Positions 6,094-7,053 of a stretch of 7,053 bases of DNA are shown here, piece after piece. The DNA is taken from the NCBI GenBank assembly GCA_024636405.1, contig JAGXHC010000037.1, positions 1 to 7,053 on the forward strand, read 5' to 3'. Positions within the stretch are counted from its first letter, which is position 1; every line of letters starts with the position of its first letter. This stretch comes from Sulfitobacter sp. GTDB taxonomy: Bacteria; Pseudomonadota; Alphaproteobacteria; Rhodobacterales; Rhodobacteraceae. Made by a program: the position numbers and the translations under genes. The notes under the pieces were generated by a model. The model worked only from the letters and a program-made list of their open reading frames with translations. It was not told the origin of the DNA and ran no database searches.

Positions 6094-7053
6094 TTAGCTG
6101 TAGCGGCGGATGCTGGCCGCACGCGCCCGGTTAAGGACCACGCCCAGCAGCGGAACCTGACCTTCGAGCATGCGTTCACATTCAATCAGTTGCTTTGCCA
6201 TGGTGCGGGTGCCATCGGACACCAACAATACACCGTCGAGCTGCGGCAAAAATGCAGACAGATCATCGTGGGCCAGCATGGCAGGCAGATCGTAAATCAC
6301 GATCTCGGGCTGCAGCGCCGCGCGCATATCCTGAAGGGTCTGCGCAGTTGCGGGGTTCTGTATGGTCTCGGCGGCATGCGTATCGATTTCGGCGTTGAGC
6401 CCAAGCGCCAAGGTATCACCCAACCGCACGAATTGATCTGTAAGGGGCGTCGACCCATCCAGAAACGCGCGCATCGCAGGGCCGGGCTTTAGCCCAAGGG
6501 CGCGTGCGATACCGGGGCGGCGCAGATTGAGGTCCATCAAAACGGTTCGCGAACCGGGCACCCGTGACAGGCTGAGCGCGAGGTTGACGGCAGTGAACGT
6601 ATTGCCACAGTGAGATGTTGGAGCGCAGACCGCAATATTGCGCCAGCCATTTTCCTGCGTCGTTTGGCGCAACCGGGTGCGCAGCAGATCGAACGCGCGC
6701 AGCGCAGGGCTGTCGCGGTTCGGGTCTACCAATGCCGCAGCGCCGGATGTGCCGCTGGCCGTGTCCGTCTGGGCCTGGGGCAGATCGTCCCATTGCGGTG
6801 TTTCGGGATCGGCAACGATTTGTGGTGTTTCAAGATCAACGATAAATTGGCCAATGATAGGTGTAACTGCGACCTTGTCAGCACTTGGGATCATCTCAGG
6901 ATTGCTTTGGGGCGCGCGCGTCTGCTGTTGGGTCAGACGGCGCGGTCGGATGCTGTGCCGCATACCGGGTTGCGCCTGCAGCCCTTCATGCGCGAGCGTG
7001 GTATCATCCATTGCCCACGGGTCCGCAGGATTTGGGGAGTAATTGTCTTTCAC
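6094..7053 (-). CDS. CpsD/CapB-type P-loop protein with degenerate Walker A
   Basis: Predicted cytoplasmic partner of the co-polymerase, related to bacterial tyrosine kinases (BY-kinases) that control polysaccharide chain length. Of 319 visible residues, 1-110 are a low-complexity, Pro/Gln/Thr-rich leader. The P-loop domain then begins near SPALRAFDLLRTRLRQ (115-130). The Walker A position reads CAPTSHCGNTFTAVNLAL: the glycine of the usual GEGK is His148 and the invariant Lys is Asn151 (codon 6601-6603, AAT in the coding strand). Walker A' is TVLMDLNLRRP (170-180, Asp174) and Walker B is IVIYDLPAML (251-260, Asp255). VLLVSDGTRT and LLGVVLNRA complete the family pattern. The C-terminus has one Tyr (RRYS) rather than a tyrosine cluster. 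The first visible codon is GTG exactly at the window edge, so this may be the start or the gene may extend beyond. The family is clear; kinase activity is doubtful. Confidence 0.82.
   Translation of the reverse strand: MKDNYSPNPADPWAMDDTTLAHEGLQAQPGMRHSIRPRRLTQQQTRAPQSNPEMIPSADKVAVTPIIGQFIVDLETPQIVADPETPQWDDLPQAQTDTASGTSGAAALVDPNRDSPALRAFDLLRTRLRQTTQENGWRNIAVCAPTSHCGNTFTAVNLALSLSRVPGSRTVLMDLNLRRPGIARALGLKPGPAMRAFLDGSTPLTDQFVRLGDTLALGLNAEIDTHAAETIQNPATAQTLQDMRAALQPEIVIYDLPAMLAHDDLSAFLPQLDGVLLVSDGTRTMAKQLIECERMLEGQVPLLGVVLNRARAASIRRYS

Overview
The window reads as part of an exopolysaccharide or capsule biosynthesis locus from a GC-rich alphaproteobacterium, most likely of the Rhodobacterales (Roseobacter group). 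That placement is inferred from the GC-rich codon use, the dense gene packing and the general look of the proteins; no rRNA or other taxonomic marker is present. Six protein genes fill almost the whole window. No tRNA, rRNA, CRISPR array, insertion sequence or integrase was seen.

Layout from left to right: (1) 1-888, plus strand, the 3' part of a glycoside-hydrolase-like protein resembling clan GH-A, cut by the left edge. (2) 885-1973, plus strand, a family 2 glycosyltransferase that overlaps gene 1 by ATGA and carries an in-frame 249-bp tandem duplication. (3) 1976-3172 (or 3226), minus strand, a family 4 (GT-B) glycosyltransferase. (4) 3324-4640, plus strand, a Wzx-type oligosaccharide flippase. 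(5) 4644-5954, minus strand, a Wzz/GumC/ExoP-type polysaccharide co-polymerase. (6) 6094-7053, minus strand, a CpsD/CapB-type P-loop partner of gene 5, which reaches the right edge.

Together they fit a Wzx/Wzy-type pathway. The two glycosyltransferases would build a lipid-linked repeat unit at the cytoplasmic face and the flippase would move it across the inner membrane. The co-polymerase and its P-loop partner would set chain length, and the glycosidase-like protein could trim or remodel the glycan. The Wzy polymerase, the initiating phosphoglycosyltransferase and the outer-membrane exporter are not here and would be expected nearby.

Two gene-free stretches deserve mention. One is the divergent region 3173-3323, which must hold start signals for genes 3 and 4. 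The other is the 130-bp gap 5964-6093 between genes 6 and 5, which has a cluster of TTGTCG/CGACAA words including a perfect 10-bp palindrome. Genes 2/3 and 4/5 converge with only 2 and 3 bp between their stop codons.

The main oddities are the duplicated DXD-bearing segment in the family 2 glycosyltransferase and the degraded Walker A motif of the CpsD-like protein, where Asn replaces the invariant Lys. I found no clear evidence of a wholly new system; the window is a recognisable polysaccharide locus with two unusual proteins.
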